A DNA stretch of 64,000 bases from positions 23,199,437-23,263,436 of the forward strand of contig CP141138.1 of assembly GCA_035236585.1 (NCBI GenBank), given 5' to 3'. The notes below the pieces were generated by a model. That model saw only the letters and a list, made by a program, of their open reading frames with translations, did no database searches and was not told where the DNA came from. Numbering within the stretch: position 1 is the stretch's first letter; each line of letters opens with the position of its first letter. The position numbers were made by a program, and so were the translations under genes. This document shows, in pieces, positions 15,001 to 25,916 of the stretch. The DNA is from Warburgia ugandensis. Lineage: Eukaryota > Streptophyta > Magnoliopsida > Canellales > Canellaceae.

Positions 15001-18000
15001 AGACATTTTCTGGATTTTCAGCATATTTTTCTGAGATCTAACCAATTCATCTTGCTTGGACTCATTTAGATTATGTATACAACAAAAATACTCCAACGGA
15101 TGCCTTTAGCCTTTTATTTACTTGTGATTTAAATATTTGACCGTTGATATTTAAAAACAGAAAAAAAAGTAGTTAGAATCATCTGATTGGTGTGATTTTC
15201 AGTGAGGAGGCTAAACATGGGAGACTGAACAAGATGAATGCCTTGGATCTAGAAAAATGTGTAAAAGCCAGTGTCTGAAAATAAGATGCTGGTTTTACCG
15301 CTTGAAGATACCAGGACTCAAAAAATAAAGTTGATCTGCACAGTGGTCTGGAAAATGAAACAGGTGGCATCCATTGGGTATTCCCATGGTAACTCTTATC
15401 TACTTCCTTTGATCACCAATTGAAGCTAGTTTTCAGCTTACTGGTAATAGATTTACAGCATGAGCTCTGACCTCAGCCCTTGTTGATGTGGTGAAGCAGT
15501 CAGTATTGCTAGAATTAGAGTGCTTGGCTACTTAAGGTTTGAATTATGGTTGTTTCCTGGTTGAGTATAATAAGTTTTTTATGCCTGATGAATTCCCTCT
15601 TTCCTGTCACACTTAACAGCCTCTGATCATCAGTTTACACCAACTGCAGGTAGTGCACTAAGTGTGGTATCTTTTACTCTATAAATATATCTTCTTCTTG
15701 TTTGATGCATTTCTGCATTTTGTTGTATCTCCAGTTTTCAATTTCTCGTGCAACTATTGTGCTAGTTCTGATTTGCATTTTGGGCCACGCAAAGCTTGCA
15801 TAAGACTTTGTTATTGTGCCATCAAAAGAAAAATACATATATAAATCCCTCTTGTAAACCAAGGGGCCAAGTGGTACACCCAGGTCTGGAACAGAAAAAG
15901 TGGTTTGGTGTTATTTAGGTGTGAGGCAACTGTTTTCCTTTCATCTTTTAGTTTGAGTCAAAAGGAATTGCGTTTGTGTTGATGATTTGTATTTTGGGGT
16001 CTTGCATATGTGACTTGAACAGTTGAACCTATGAGGGATTTTAGTCATATCAAGGGAGAGTGGTATCACTTTTATGATCTGGGGTACCTTTGCTGTATGC
16101 AGATTTAATAAGGGAGCTGTAAATGGCCCTGAGTTGCAAAGTGCTTGTCTTTGGTTTTGCCATTGAGCATGGACAAGGTTGGGTGAAAATGAGGTATGAG
16201 GATGCTTGTCCAAGGCCAATTTATTGATTCATCAATAAGATGTGAGTGACAAACAAATAAAGCTTGCATAGTGATCCAAAAGTGGAAGCAAGAAGGAAGG
16301 TGGGTTTGGACACTTAGGGAGATGTGGCTGCAACTTTGATAACCTAATGAATGTGGAACACCATTTGCGTCTTGGTTGACTAGTTCTAGTAGGTTGAATT
16401 CTCTGGAGGATCTCTTGATGGAATTATGATGAAGCAGTTTGTTATTAGTTGAGTTAGAGTGCTGCACCCTGCATGCTGTGGGTTTCAATACTGTGTTCCT
16501 GCTATTGAAACCTGCAGGCCTACATGGCATGGTATTAGAGTTTTTTTCAGAGAACAGAGACTTTGCTTCACCAATGTCTTGGCATTTATGTTTCTTTTGA
16601 GCTGCTATTTCCTTTACATAGAGGTAACTTGTGCTACTTTTTGGTTGCCAGGAGTTAGAAGATGCGTGGTAGCTTGGGTGGTCCCAGCAATTTGATGGGG
16701 CAATCTTTGTGTTCCAGTCCATAGTCTCTAAACTCCACCCAGGGTTTTGGCTGTCATATTTCCTTTAAGAGAAGAAAAATATGTGAGAAGACAACAATAT
16801 GATCTATCTTTTGTGGTTATTGATGAGAATATGTGTGTAGAGGTACCATATGGGACTCAAACATAGTCATTGAGATCCAAGCAAAAACTGTTTAGTCTGA
16901 TCTTAGGCATTGATATGGCATCATAGTTGTGAATATTGTTTAGGCGCAGGCTAAAAAATTGATTTTTTTCTTTTTTCATTGTTAATTTAAATTTGGGTGA
17001 AATTGACATTATTTATTTTAATCAATAAAAAGTGTAAACATTTACCGAAATATCTGGACAAAGTATAAACCTGCAAATAGCAATTCTGGGAGCCACAAAA
17101 TATAAAAATTTGTGTAGCATCATGCTTAGTAGTGTGATGTTAATAAGTTATTACAATCAATTAAATTCAACATAACTTTGAGCTTTCACAAAACAGACAA
17201 AATTCAACATGTAGCAAACGCTCAACATAAGTTTGCACAAAATTAGAATAAAATCCAACCAAATTAAAGATCAAATGAACTTTTTCTTCTCAGCTATGCA
17301 TCTTCCTTCTTCAATAATCAAGATTGTCATATAAGAAGTCTTCATCCTCATCTTCTTGTGCTCTTGCTTGTGCCTCTTATCCCACATAAATATCATAGCT
17401 AGTATCATCATGTTTGTCTAGATCAGTAGCAATAGATAGAGTTCTAGGAGTTTCAAGAGCCTCAGGACCTTAAGGTTGAACTTCGCCACTCCTGCTTACT
17501 CATCATTATGGTTCATGCTCAAGTTTTCGCCCCTCTTCATCAGCCACTAGCAATTGTCGACTTGGATCGTGCATTCTAAAATGTACAGTATCTTCATTGC
17601 CTTCCATCACCTAGAATATCGATGCTATCTAAGCAAATTGGGTCTAAAAGGGTTGACATGTTTATTAGATTCCTGTACCTGGCTCAACAATTATTCATAA
17701 GATGAAGTTAAAGTCTTAAATCTACTGAACTCAATACTTGGCATTGATAATTTATAGCTTGCCTTAAATGGGAGATTGTGTTGTGGACAAAGACAAGACC
17801 ACTGCGCCAGTCATGCTCCAACCTATTTCTCCTACTTGTATGGATGTTCTAAAAAGCACTCTAGTCTCTCTTGTGTCCATTAAAACACAATATCTGAGGA
17901 TCTGAATGGAAATTGCTGCAAATCAGGAACTTTAATCCCGAATTGGCCTCACTGTGCAACTACAACGACCAAGTAAATACATTAACTAAATGCATCCTAT

Positions 18001-21000
18001 GGATATATATACCGTTTTAAATCTTTAGAAACTTTAATATACAACAATTTATTATCTGGGCCCAAGACTTTGCACATGTTCTTTGCCATTTTATTGCCTA
18101 ATGGCCCATCATAATCCCGATATGAGGCAAGCTGGGTATTGATCAATTCTTGCTGAGCTCGATTTCAAACAATCCTCTCTATAGCTCTGTTTATCTCTTC
18201 CTGAACATTATTAACATTCATGTATAGGGAGGAAAAGAATTTTCCACAGTTCAACATGTGACCTGCTGCATGAAGGGGTATATGCAACTGTTTGTTCCAT
18301 CTTCTATCTATCACATTCCACACAAGTATATATTCTGATCCCTTGTTTCTCAAACCGTTCCTTATAACTACTTTTGAGCCATAGCTTCGTGCATGTATGC
18401 CATAGATGGCTTCACTTGCTTATCTGCCATTCTTAGTGCCACCACAAATGGCTCTGTAATGTTGCATAAGATCTTACAATCAATCCAGAATTGCTTATGC
18501 AACTCAATGTCAAACATGTTTTGAGAGGCTTGTGTGGATTCCTACCCCATTTAGATTCTTGATATTCTGAAGATGCAAATATTTGGCAGAGAGCATTCCT
18601 GTGTTCCAAAATGCTGTGGATGGAAAAACGTTTGTGGCAAACCTGGTCATACCAGGCCTCCACAATTCCTTGCCGCCATTATACTTCTTTATGAAATGGT
18701 AGACCCAACTATGATTGTAAATGAACTTTATAATATCATTTGCCTTCTCTTTCATTTTGTAAATACTGGAAACCACCTCTCATTGTCCAAGCAATGAGCA
18801 GTACAAGGATACCAATACAAAGTTTGAAAATCCTCCATAAGCTCCATCTCTGCAGCTTTATAACATGCTTCGTGTTAGTAACTAACTGAACAACATTTTT
18901 TTCACCAATCCAATCTACCATAGACTTGAACAACCCAAAAAATTCGTTTGTAGTCTTTGACTCTCCACTAGCATCGACAGTTTTCACAAATATGGTTCCT
19001 CCAAGGTATAAACTGAGAAGTTAATATGCTAGTGGTTTCTCCCATCTGTCCAACCATCTGCCATAATGGAGCAACCAGTATTGCTCCACTTTCTTCCTGT
19101 ATTGTCCAGATACGAATTGAACTCCCTCAAAAGAACCAACAACTTCCCTCTCAGATCATAATATATGGGAGCCTTGTACCAGGTCCCAGTTCAGCAACCC
19201 TATCAAACATATAACTGATAATAATATTAGTTGGTTACATTGAAAGGGGAACTTGTAATTGTACCACCACCTTGCCACTACCATATCAGCCGTCTCCTTG
19301 GTACCTTTCGAGGCCATAGCACTTCTACGAGGAACAAAATTTTGGCCAATCTCTTTTCTCCTCTCACATGTGCAGCATGTTGCTTTCCCTTCTCTCTTCC
19401 TACTGGTGGGCTAATTATAGTTAGTTCTTCGCCAATCACAAAATTTTCCTTTTGAGTTGGAGGATCATCAAAGAGATAGGCAACCTCCTGATTCTGTTGG
19501 AATTTTGTTGCTTTGTCTTCACCATGCTGTGTCAGAAGTCCATCCACACCCTTTGTTACAGTTGACATCCACACCCTTTGCAAGCTTGTGTATCACCACC
19601 ATAACCTGCCAAATGTTTTTGAAGTCAGGTAGATCCTCACTCTTTAAATACCAAGTTGCTATGTTTACATCGCATCCAACCCTACAGGGAACTTTAAAGA
19701 GGCAGGGGTGGCATGATCCCAACCCAGATCATTAGTTCTTCTATTGGTCCTTGAGCTCGACTGTGAGGGAGTGCTTCGGCTCCCAGCTATCACAAACTAT
19801 CATTTTAATGTAAAAAATCAATAAACAAGCAACACGAACAAAAACTAATGACTACAAAATGAAAAAAATGCACATATTCCACATGTATTCCACCCATAAT
19901 CCACCACATCCACCAGTAACCAAATAAACTGCTACCAACAGCTATACACATTCACCCCAAGGGCCACAACACCCACAGAAAACATTTCTGGAATTAAAAT
20001 TAGAGAAGAAGCACACATTTTGAAGGGGAGCCTTGGCGCAACGGTAAAAGTTGTCGTCATATGACCTTGATGTCAGGGGTTCAAGGCGTGGAAACAGCCT
20101 CTTACAAAAATACATGGTAAGGCTGTGTACTATAGGCCTTTGTGGTCTGCCCCTTCCCCGGACCCTGCAGAGGTGGGAGCTTCGTCCGCCGGTGCTGCCC
20201 TTTAAGAAGCACACATTTCTAGCATTCAAATTAGAGAAGAAGCGCATAATTTCTAGAATTAAAATCAGAGAATATGCACAGTAATTACACCCCTAACGAA
20301 TTCCCAACTCGATACAAAGAAAAATCCTCTGTAAAACCACACACTTAAACTTAAGAAACAAATGAGAGAACAGAACACATTAATTTGTGAAATCAAAGTA
20401 AAACCCCAGTTTAGTATAAAGTGCACGTTAACCCTCTGTAAAATCAAACTTTCCGAACCCATCTTTTCCTGTAAAACCAGATGAGAAAATAAAAGCATAG
20501 ACAAGAAAAGAGGAAGAGAAACTTAGAAAGATGAAAATGAAGAGCAAACTTTACCTTTTTCTTCTGAAAGAGAGAAGCAAAGACAAGTTCTTAACTTATG
20601 AATTTGATGCTTTTCTTGAATATCCCCTAGTTATTTTTGACTTTACTACCATAGCTGTTTTAAACCTCTACAAAAACTGAAATTTTCAGCTTGGATAAAC
20701 ACTCCATAGCAACATGCATTACGTTCTTCAACATGCAGAAATCTGAAAAGCCTTAAAAACCAGTTTCTTATTCTTCTTCTTCTTCAAGTCCATATCATTC
20801 TTCAACTTGCAGAACCAGAGAACTAAAAAGCCTTGAGAACTGTCCATCTCACTCTTCTTCTTCAACTCAGTTTGGTTTTGGTTCCACTTTTGTATCTGCT
20901 TCTTGCCGTCTAAAATGAAGCAAAAACCCTAGAAAGACCTTCTCTTTTGAGGAGACCTGATTGAGTGCGGTATTAGGGAGGGTTCATTTCACAGAAATGC

Positions 21001-23932
21001 CCTTTTACATGATATTTAGTATCCCATGGGCATTATGGGAAAATAAATAAGTTGAAATATTATTTTAAATTTTGTCCATGTTGACCAGGAAATCATGTAT
21101 TGTCCAAAAATAGTCGATATGGACCGAAATGTACCGAGATATCACCGGAACTAATATTAGCCATATCTTGTATCATTTTTTCTTACTGAAATCAGTATTT
21201 TGGTTGTATTGGGAAATCAGATGCGAAATTGATGACCATGTATGGAACTTTTTCATTTAGTGAAACCTCATACTAAATTAATTTTGTATAATTATTTATT
21301 AGCCAATTGATTAGCAGATCTTTTTGAAATCAGTCTGAGAATCCTGTCAATTGAGGAGTCATTTTCTATGTTCTAAGTGGCATGTGAGTATGTGGGAAAA
21401 CCATAAGAACTTGGAGTAGCAGAAAGACAGCATCGTTTGCAAACTCCCAAAGGCAACCTTTGGCCTAAAGCATGGCAACCTTTAGAAACAGTGGCTGCAT
21501 GGGTTTAGTTTGATAACTGATTGTTTATCAAGCATTCCCAATCAGAAATGGTGCTGGTTTTGGTATATAAGTGGATATAATCCTGGAAAGCAGTGATGAA
21601 CTGAAGTTTCAGTCTGAAATACATCCGAACAGAATAATGTACATAACACAGTAAAAGTATGTCACTGATCTATGTAACAGTTCTGGAATTATTAGTTATG
21701 AAGTTAATACTTAAGCTGTATACAAGAAAAAGTCCCTTTTTAATGGTAAGCAGACTTGAACCCAGAACCAAGTGGTTGCGAATCAGTCTGCTTCCAAACT
21801 AGGATTGGTGCTCAAGCTCAAATGTGCAACAAGAAGTTGAGCAAGAAAGAAGGTTACAATACAGAAAGGTCCACTTACTGTTTAAGCATGGTTGTTCCAT
21901 TTTAATATCTGATCCTTACCATGCTAGACTATGAGGTGAATGGGGTGGGCCAGTATCTGTGTAATCTCAGAGAGGAGCATCTTTAAATGCCCGCGCGAAT
22001 CATGAGGTATTGTGAGGTATACTTCAAGTCCTCCATGATATTTCATATATGGTTATTCAAACACAGATTAGGTTGGAGAACTCTACATTACCAGGTATGT
22101 GGAGGAACTTTTTCTCCAAACGGGTACTTCATTGTTGGTGCAGGCAGACATCATTATCATATGGCAGAAGAGCGAGCTTCTTTACATGCTACATCATCTT
22201 GAAGGAGATTGTCAAATTTACTCAACGACCCTTGTATTATATAAGTGCTGCCTGCAATATAATTTTCTCACATACACAATTTTCTCTCCCTCTTCTTTAT
22301 CATTTATATTTCAGATTTAAGGTAATTTAAGATACTTTCAAAATTTTGTTTTGCTCTTTCCTATAGTCATTTTTTTGAATAAACAAAACTGCTTGTGCTC
22401 AAAATAACAATGAGGAAGTGTACTGTTTACTGAGACACACTCTTGCACTCATGCAGACATGTGTGTCCTGGGATTTCTGCTCTGTAATCTTTGTTTGCTT
22501 TCTTCTTTTCAGCATTAATATTCATAGTGAGTGTTTATGTTGGATAGTTACTGCTTACCTTGTTATGCAGAGTAAGGCTGCACAGAGTCCTACTCTTACT
22601 GGGTTAAAGAGGAAAGTAACATCAGCAAATACAGGTGATGAAGAAACATGGCCTGTCAGTCTGAAGAAAACCAGAAATGAATGGAGTTGTGCCCTCTGTC
22701 AGGTTAGTGCCACCAACAAGGAAGGTTTGAATGCCCACCTTCAAGGAAAGAAGCACAAAGCAAAGGAGGAAGAACTAGGAGTGGGCAGCACTCAAGGCAA
22801 AACCATAGGCAATTTTTCTTCAGTGGCCAAGAAAAAAACTGATGAAGTCATGGTCAAAATGAAAGATGGAGCTGTGAAAACCGATGAAGTCATGGTCAAA
22901 AAGAAAGATGGAGCTGTGGCCAAGAAAACTGATGAAGTCATGGTCAAAAAGAAAGATGGAGCTAACATCATTAAGCCAAAAACACAGCACCAGAAACCCA
23001 AGGGACAAAAGCAGCACACCAGTGAGAAGAGAAAAGGCTTGTATTTCTGGTGTAACCTCTGTCAAGTAAAGTGCACCAATGAATCTATCAAGGTTGCTCA
23101 TCTTGGTGGGAAGAAACATCTTGCCAAGTTGCAGGAGAAGGAAGAGGCTGCCAAAGCAGGTGGTATGAAAGTGGATGGTGCATTAATGATCAAAGAGACA
23201 AAGATTGATTTGAAGAGAAATATTGTTGGGAATGAAGATGGCATCACAAAAGTACTGGAGAGTAGTAAAGAATTGGTGGCATCAGAAGCAGCTAGTGATA
23301 AGCCAAAGAAAGCTGATACAGCTATGCCCAATAAGAAAGCCAATAAAGTTATGACAAAGATCTCAAAGAAACAGAGAGCAAAGCAGCAAATGTATATTAA
23401 GAAGAAATATTTTAAATTCCGGTGCGACCTTTGTGATGTAAGTTGTACCAGTGAGTCTATGAAGGCTGCTCATTTAAGAGGGAAAAAGCATACTGCACGG
23501 TTGCAGGAAGAACTTGAGGAAGGTGTTGGAAAAGCAGCAGCAGCACTAGTGCCAATCGACGAATCAGTGGGAGAAAGGAGGGGAAACACTGATGACAATG
23601 TGGATGGAGTAGCCAAAGTTGAAAAGAGTGGTGCAACTTTGGTGGGAACCAAAACAGAGTTACCAAGTGATGAGCCAACTGCTGTAGCTAACTTATTAAG
23701 CAAAGGGGAAGCAGAAGACTCAGAGGCACCAATTAATGTGGAGATGAAAACAGGCTACAGTGATAATGAGGAACCGGAAGAGTCAGAGGAGGCAATTGTT
23801 GAGATAGAGGAGAAAACACTGGATAGTGACGCTGATGAACCAGAGGACCCAAGTGCACCAATTGATGAGGTACAGGAGAAAGCAGAGAGCTCTGACTATG
23901 AGGAAATAGAAAGAGCCGGTGGTGATAAATGA
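14..23932 (+). CDS. Three-finger U1-type C2H2 zinc-finger protein (spliced, 3 exons)
   Basis: Exons are 14-107, 200-645 and 22571-23932, giving 1902 nt and 633 residues. The splice sites are GAG|GTTCGA (phase 1), TTTCAG|CC, TTG|GTTAGT (phase 0) and ATGCAG|AGT, and the frame stays open throughout. Exon 2 encodes a charged helical or coiled-coil stretch ([13 protein letters not shown], then [15 protein letters not shown]). Exon 3 encodes three fingers of the spacing C-x2-C-x12-H-x5-H: C220/C223/H236/H242, C341/C344/H357/H363 and C465/C468/H481/H487. The motif GKKH recurs at the end of each finger. This is the zf-met/U1-like class, whose known members usually bind double-stranded or structured RNA. 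The tail is highly acidic. Exon 1 starts at the first ATG of the frame, and its 5' leader is cut by the window edge. The last exon could be misread as a separate gene beginning at 22418, but the acceptor at 22570 joins exon 2 in phase. The exact biological role is not known to me. Confidence 0.82.
108..199 (+). other. Intron 1 of the zinc-finger gene (92 bp)
   Basis: A GT donor follows GCGAG and an AG acceptor ends a T-rich run (TTTGTGTTTCAG). Removing it joins a phase-1 codon (G|CC, alanine) and gives the continuous frame ...[14 protein letters not shown].... Reading through it in the exon 1 frame reaches a stop at about position 271. Confidence 0.8.
660..1480. other. Intronic sequence, no feature seen
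   Basis: AT-rich intron DNA with no open frame of coding character and no recognisable repeat ends. Confidence 0.5.
1480..2671 (+). mobile_element. L1-type LINE 3' fragment (zf-RVT plus RNase H remnants, poly-A)
   Basis: Broken frames at about 1880-2120 carry a zf-RVT-like stretch ([16 protein letters not shown]...LLEW). At 2231-2455 there is an RNase H-like stretch ([18 protein letters not shown]...[12 protein letters not shown]), as in the C-terminal part of plant L1 ORF2. The fragment ends with a short poly-A run near 2661-2670, after a T/G-rich tail typical of plant L1 3' ends. The reverse-transcriptase core is absent, which fits 5' truncation during insertion. Several frameshifts and stops show that it is dead. 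Confidence 0.65.
2927..3447 (+). repeat. 5' LTR of the gypsy element
   Basis: It starts TGATG and ends TGTCA. It aligns by eye with 12956-13436 over several blocks, for example GTGTTGTATTCTCCTTTCAA and the terminal TTGCTGTCC. It is followed three bases later by the primer site. Confidence 0.72.
3451..3461 (+). promoter_or_regulatory. Primer-binding site, iMet-tRNA type
   Basis: TGGTATCATAG matches the common plant primer site TGGTATCAGAG with one change, directly inside the 5' LTR. Confidence 0.65.
6650..7485. mobile_element. Probable solo LTR or other insertion inside the gypsy element
   Basis: The gypsy zinc-binding region stops near 6645 and recognisable integrase sequence resumes near 7490. 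Normally these are adjacent. The inserted stretch has no coding character but has LTR-like features, including TGATGAATAATGAATGAAAG near 6840 before a GGTGGATTC motif. It carries an Au SINE. Exact ends and a target duplication were not found, so the boundaries are approximate. Confidence 0.4.
7050..7228 (-). mobile_element. Au SINE (tRNA-derived short retroposon)
   Basis: Read on the minus strand it begins GGGGAGCCTTAGCGCAACGG, a tRNA-like A box. It has a B-box-like TTCAAGGC after GACCTTGAGGTCACGAG, then a GGGCCTA/GGTCCGCCCCTTCCC body, and ends at GGGCTGCCC (read as GAGGCTGCCC here). This matches the widespread angiosperm Au SINE structure and is close to the copy at 20021-20203. Confidence 0.8.
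8330..11057 (-). pseudogene. hAT transposase relic (BED, DUF659, hAT C-terminal)
   Basis: The minus-strand frame starts at 11057 with a BED-type finger ([23 protein letters not shown]; the C/H ligands are visible). It continues with [16 protein letters not shown]-like sequence near 10430-10500, [14 protein letters not shown] near 10270-10310, DUF659 ([15 protein letters not shown] at 10204 and [15 protein letters not shown] near 9830) and [20 protein letters not shown] (about 9680-9610). The C-terminal acidic segment ends at 8330. Interruptions may be introns or decay; at least some are stops and frameshifts. It would catalyse cut-and-paste transposition in the nucleus if intact. Confidence 0.72.
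11115..11900. repeat. Tandem array of about 163-bp units (5 copies) inside the hAT element
   Basis: The motif CATGGGAAAGCTATA recurs at 11181, 11344, 11507, 11675 and 11835, giving spacings of 163, 163, 168 and 160. Each unit also contains ACACAAGCATGGG, a TTTTAACTA block and a CCAATTTCTGTAACTG-like block. The array lies between the transposase start and the right end of the element. Confidence 0.85.
12956..13436 (+). repeat. 3' LTR of the gypsy element
   Basis: It begins TGATGCAAACCC directly after a purine-rich AAGGAGAAT and ends AACCA. The same order of blocks appears as in the 5' LTR, with many substitutions and small indels. Confidence 0.7.
13437..16930. other. Intron sequence without recognised feature
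   Basis: About 3.5 kb of AT-rich DNA. There are short poly-T runs and no open frame with family resemblance on either strand. The 205-codon minus frame at 16105-16722 shows no recognisable domain, and I treat it as chance. Confidence 0.45.
17311..19750 (-). pseudogene. Second hAT transposase relic
   Basis: Minus-strand remnants in hAT order: a start-like [15 protein letters not shown] near 19735-19690 (BED region), DUF659 with [17 protein letters not shown] and [11 protein letters not shown] (18987-18870), [20 protein letters not shown] near 18730-18680 and MTRFATN near 18650. The C-terminus [13 protein letters not shown] is followed by a stop at 17311-17313. Many frameshifts are present. 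It differs clearly from the hAT at 8-12 kb. Terminal repeats could not be identified; the insertion may extend from about 16.93 to 21.2 kb. Confidence 0.68.
20021..20203 (+). mobile_element. Au SINE with 15-bp target duplication
   Basis: The body begins near GGGGAGCCTTGGCGCAACGG, has a B-box-like GGGGTTCAAGGC, then GGCCTTTGTGGTCTGCCCC, and ends GGTGCTGCCCTTT. It is flanked by identical AAGAAGCACACATTT at 20006-20020 and 20204-20218, showing target-primed insertion. It lies near the 5' side of the second hAT relic, so it is the younger of the two. Confidence 0.88.
21200..22570. other. End of intron 2, no feature recognised
   Basis: AT-rich DNA leading into a T/C-rich stretch before the acceptor at 22570. 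Overlapping open frames at 21987-22330 have no coding character. Confidence 0.45.
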
Positions 23933-25072
23933 GGGACCAGAAATCAAAGAGGTTGATATTGAGGATGCTGGTTTTATCTGTAAGTTTAGGTGCCAGAGGA
24001 CTGCCTGGAAGATTAAGCTTTATGCTGAGTAACTTTGTAGATTATATATATCATCCATCACCATCTCTTGTGGTAGCTAGGGATTTTTAGGGATTTCCTC
24101 TGACTGATTTTAGTTTTTGCTTCGGCCTATTGCTTCGTCCTATTTCAGTAATCAAGTGTTCCCTGAATTATTATCTATAACATATATGCTTTTTGTGTTG
24201 CTTGTCTGAGAATGCTTAGAAATTTGCCAATGCAGGCTTGATGCTTCCCTGGATGGGCCTGGTTTATAGGTGGATGCGGCCAACAGGCAGATGGATTTTG
24301 TCCCATCTGTCAGATTAGAAGTGTTGGTGGATATGTATTGTTGGTGACAAACTTTTCGGAACTTCATCAGACTTCAGGGCGGTCATTATTTCTCCTAAGT
24401 AAACAAATCGGATTCATGCATGAAATGGATCGTTGGCAATAAAATGAAAAAAAATAACAGCGTTCACTATATCCTACGGCTTGGAACTCTGATGAATTCG
24501 GAGTTTTTGTCCTGTGAACTGAAAATTGTTAGCGGATAGCGTAGCAAATTTGTAAAGCTCTAGTTGAAGTCCGAAGTTTTATAATAGGAACACACTTTCA
24601 AATGGGGGTGATATGGGGGTGGTGTACTTGGGTTCTCTAACCAGGTCTCAAAGTGAGGCTCCTCTCAAGACAATAAGTATCTCATTTAACCCAACCAAGT
24701 GGTTATGTAGCAGATTGACAGGGAGCCTTACTATGAGGGCCAATTAAAGAGCCTTTATCATTTTCCCTTTGGAATATGTACCTAGCGAATGCTGGCCTTT
24801 GCCTGCATGACCTAGTCCCGATCGGTGGAGTTCACCACCGACTGAGCCTTTGGTTGTAGCTTGACGGAGGTTATTTAGATCTCTGATAGCTGAAACAGCA
24901 GCAGCAGCAGCAGCGGCAGGAAAGTTGTGTTTTACCTTTTTTTTTTTTCTGTTTTTTTTGGACAGAGGAAAGCTAATTACATTAACCAAAATGAGAAGAT
25001 CAGACCTACAATAGTAGAAGGTTTTCTTTCCATCCTGCATCATTATAGGATTGTTTTCCATTATATAAGTTA
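23933..25072. other. 3' flank of the zinc-finger gene; intergenic
   Basis: This must hold the 3' UTR, but I could not fix a polyadenylation site. A short (CAG)n run of eight triplets, one of them CGG, lies at 24896-24919, followed by a poly-T stretch at about 24940-24960. No other gene is seen. Confidence 0.5.
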
Positions 25073-25916
25073 GGGTGTGCATGGTCTGTTTTGATCGGGT
25101 CTTAGGAGTCAAAGTGGATCGGACCAAATTTTTTCGATTGAGGACCTTGACCGGACCAAACTAATTTGGGCCGGGTTAAGACCCACTGAACGGTCTCCAG
25201 TCGAGTTCTCAGCCCTACTTAGTCCAAATAACTATAGGCGCCAGAAAGAAAGAATAGCTAGTGCTGTATAGCGTTACTTACTGTTGGTAGTACTGTAATT
25301 CAATGATGAAATAGGAGCAAAGCCGTGAGAAGAGTGGAAAGAAGAAGTGAAGAATTGGTCCAGAGGAATTCAGAAATATATGGGGAAAATGTGCTGATGA
25401 GATTGGAGATCCCTAAAAAGGGGTTATTGCTTTGGTTGAGTACTTCAGACACCGCAGAAGCAGCTGCAAGAGCTTATGACAAGGAAGCCCGTAAAATTTG
25501 GGGAAAGAAAGCCAAAGTCAATTTCCTCAACAGGAAGAGCGACCTGCTTTTCCCCAACCAGAACCTTGTTACCCGACTTCCCATAATCCGGGCACCGTGG
25601 ATCTCTCTAGGGCCGTCGGTTTTGGTGTGATCGGGTCCTCTGCTGCTAAAGAGCCTAATTCTGTTTCAGTGGGTGATGTGGTTTCTGGGTCTGCATCAAA
25701 CGGTCGAGATTCTTATGTGGTTATTGATCCACGAAAGCGATTGTCCGAGTTATGCCTTATAAACATTGGAAATCCGTTTGGTCCGCTTGGGTTGAACTGA
25801 AGGATCGGGACCAATCTACATGTCTTGCGTATCATGTATCCGGACCAGACCAATACAATGGACAGACAATAGAAAACTCAATGGCCCGGTCCAGTCCAGT
25901 TGGCTTTTGCACACCC
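25073..25916. mobile_element. Short TTA-flanked element with 9-bp inverted ends, carrying ERF sequence
   Basis: GGGTGTGCA at the left end is matched by TGCACACCC at the right, with TTA immediately outside both ends (25070-25072 and 25917-25919). This resembles the TTA target duplication of PIF/Harbinger-type elements. Both subterminal regions are rich in GGACC/GGTCC/CGGGT motifs, while the middle is an ERF pseudogene. The inverted repeat is short, so chance is not excluded. It could also be another TIR class. Confidence 0.45.
25330..25797 (+). pseudogene. ERF/AP2 transcription-factor pseudogene fragment
   Basis: The end of an AP2/ERF domain is clear: [20 protein letters not shown] then AKVNF. 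Upstream, in a shifted frame, are degraded YRGI-like and DEIGDP-KKG remnants of the same domain, with stops between. Downstream the frame shifts to [15 protein letters not shown]...VSGSASNGRD. In living family members this domain binds GCC-box DNA. There is no intact domain and no start, so it is not functional as such. Confidence 0.75.

Larger units (their letters stand above)
646..22570 (+). other. Giant intron 2 of the zinc-finger gene (21,925 bp), filled with transposons
   Basis: The donor TTG|GTTAGT follows codon 180 and the acceptor TATGCAG|AGT precedes codon 181, both in phase 0. The joined peptide [20 protein letters not shown] resembles the usual linker before finger 1 in this family. 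The intron contains an L1 fragment, a gypsy element with a nested hAT, a solo LTR, Au SINEs and a second hAT relic, each listed separately. Plant introns of this size are rare but known. No other exon-like open frame with coding character lies between the two exons. Confidence 0.72.

Noticed and set aside
16105-16722. 205-codon minus-strand open frame
   Set aside because: No domain, biased composition or intron structure that I recognise; it lies in intron DNA and overlaps an open plus-strand frame, so I treat it as chance.
22418-22570. N-terminal 51 codons of the long frame before exon 3
   Set aside because: Hydrophobic, cysteine-rich translation typical of intron read-through; the acceptor at 22570 restores the known linker in phase with exon 2.
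24744-25127. 127-codon minus-strand ORF with a poly-alanine run
   Set aside because: The alanine run is the (CAG)n repeat and the frame crosses the left end of the TTA-flanked element; no family resemblance.
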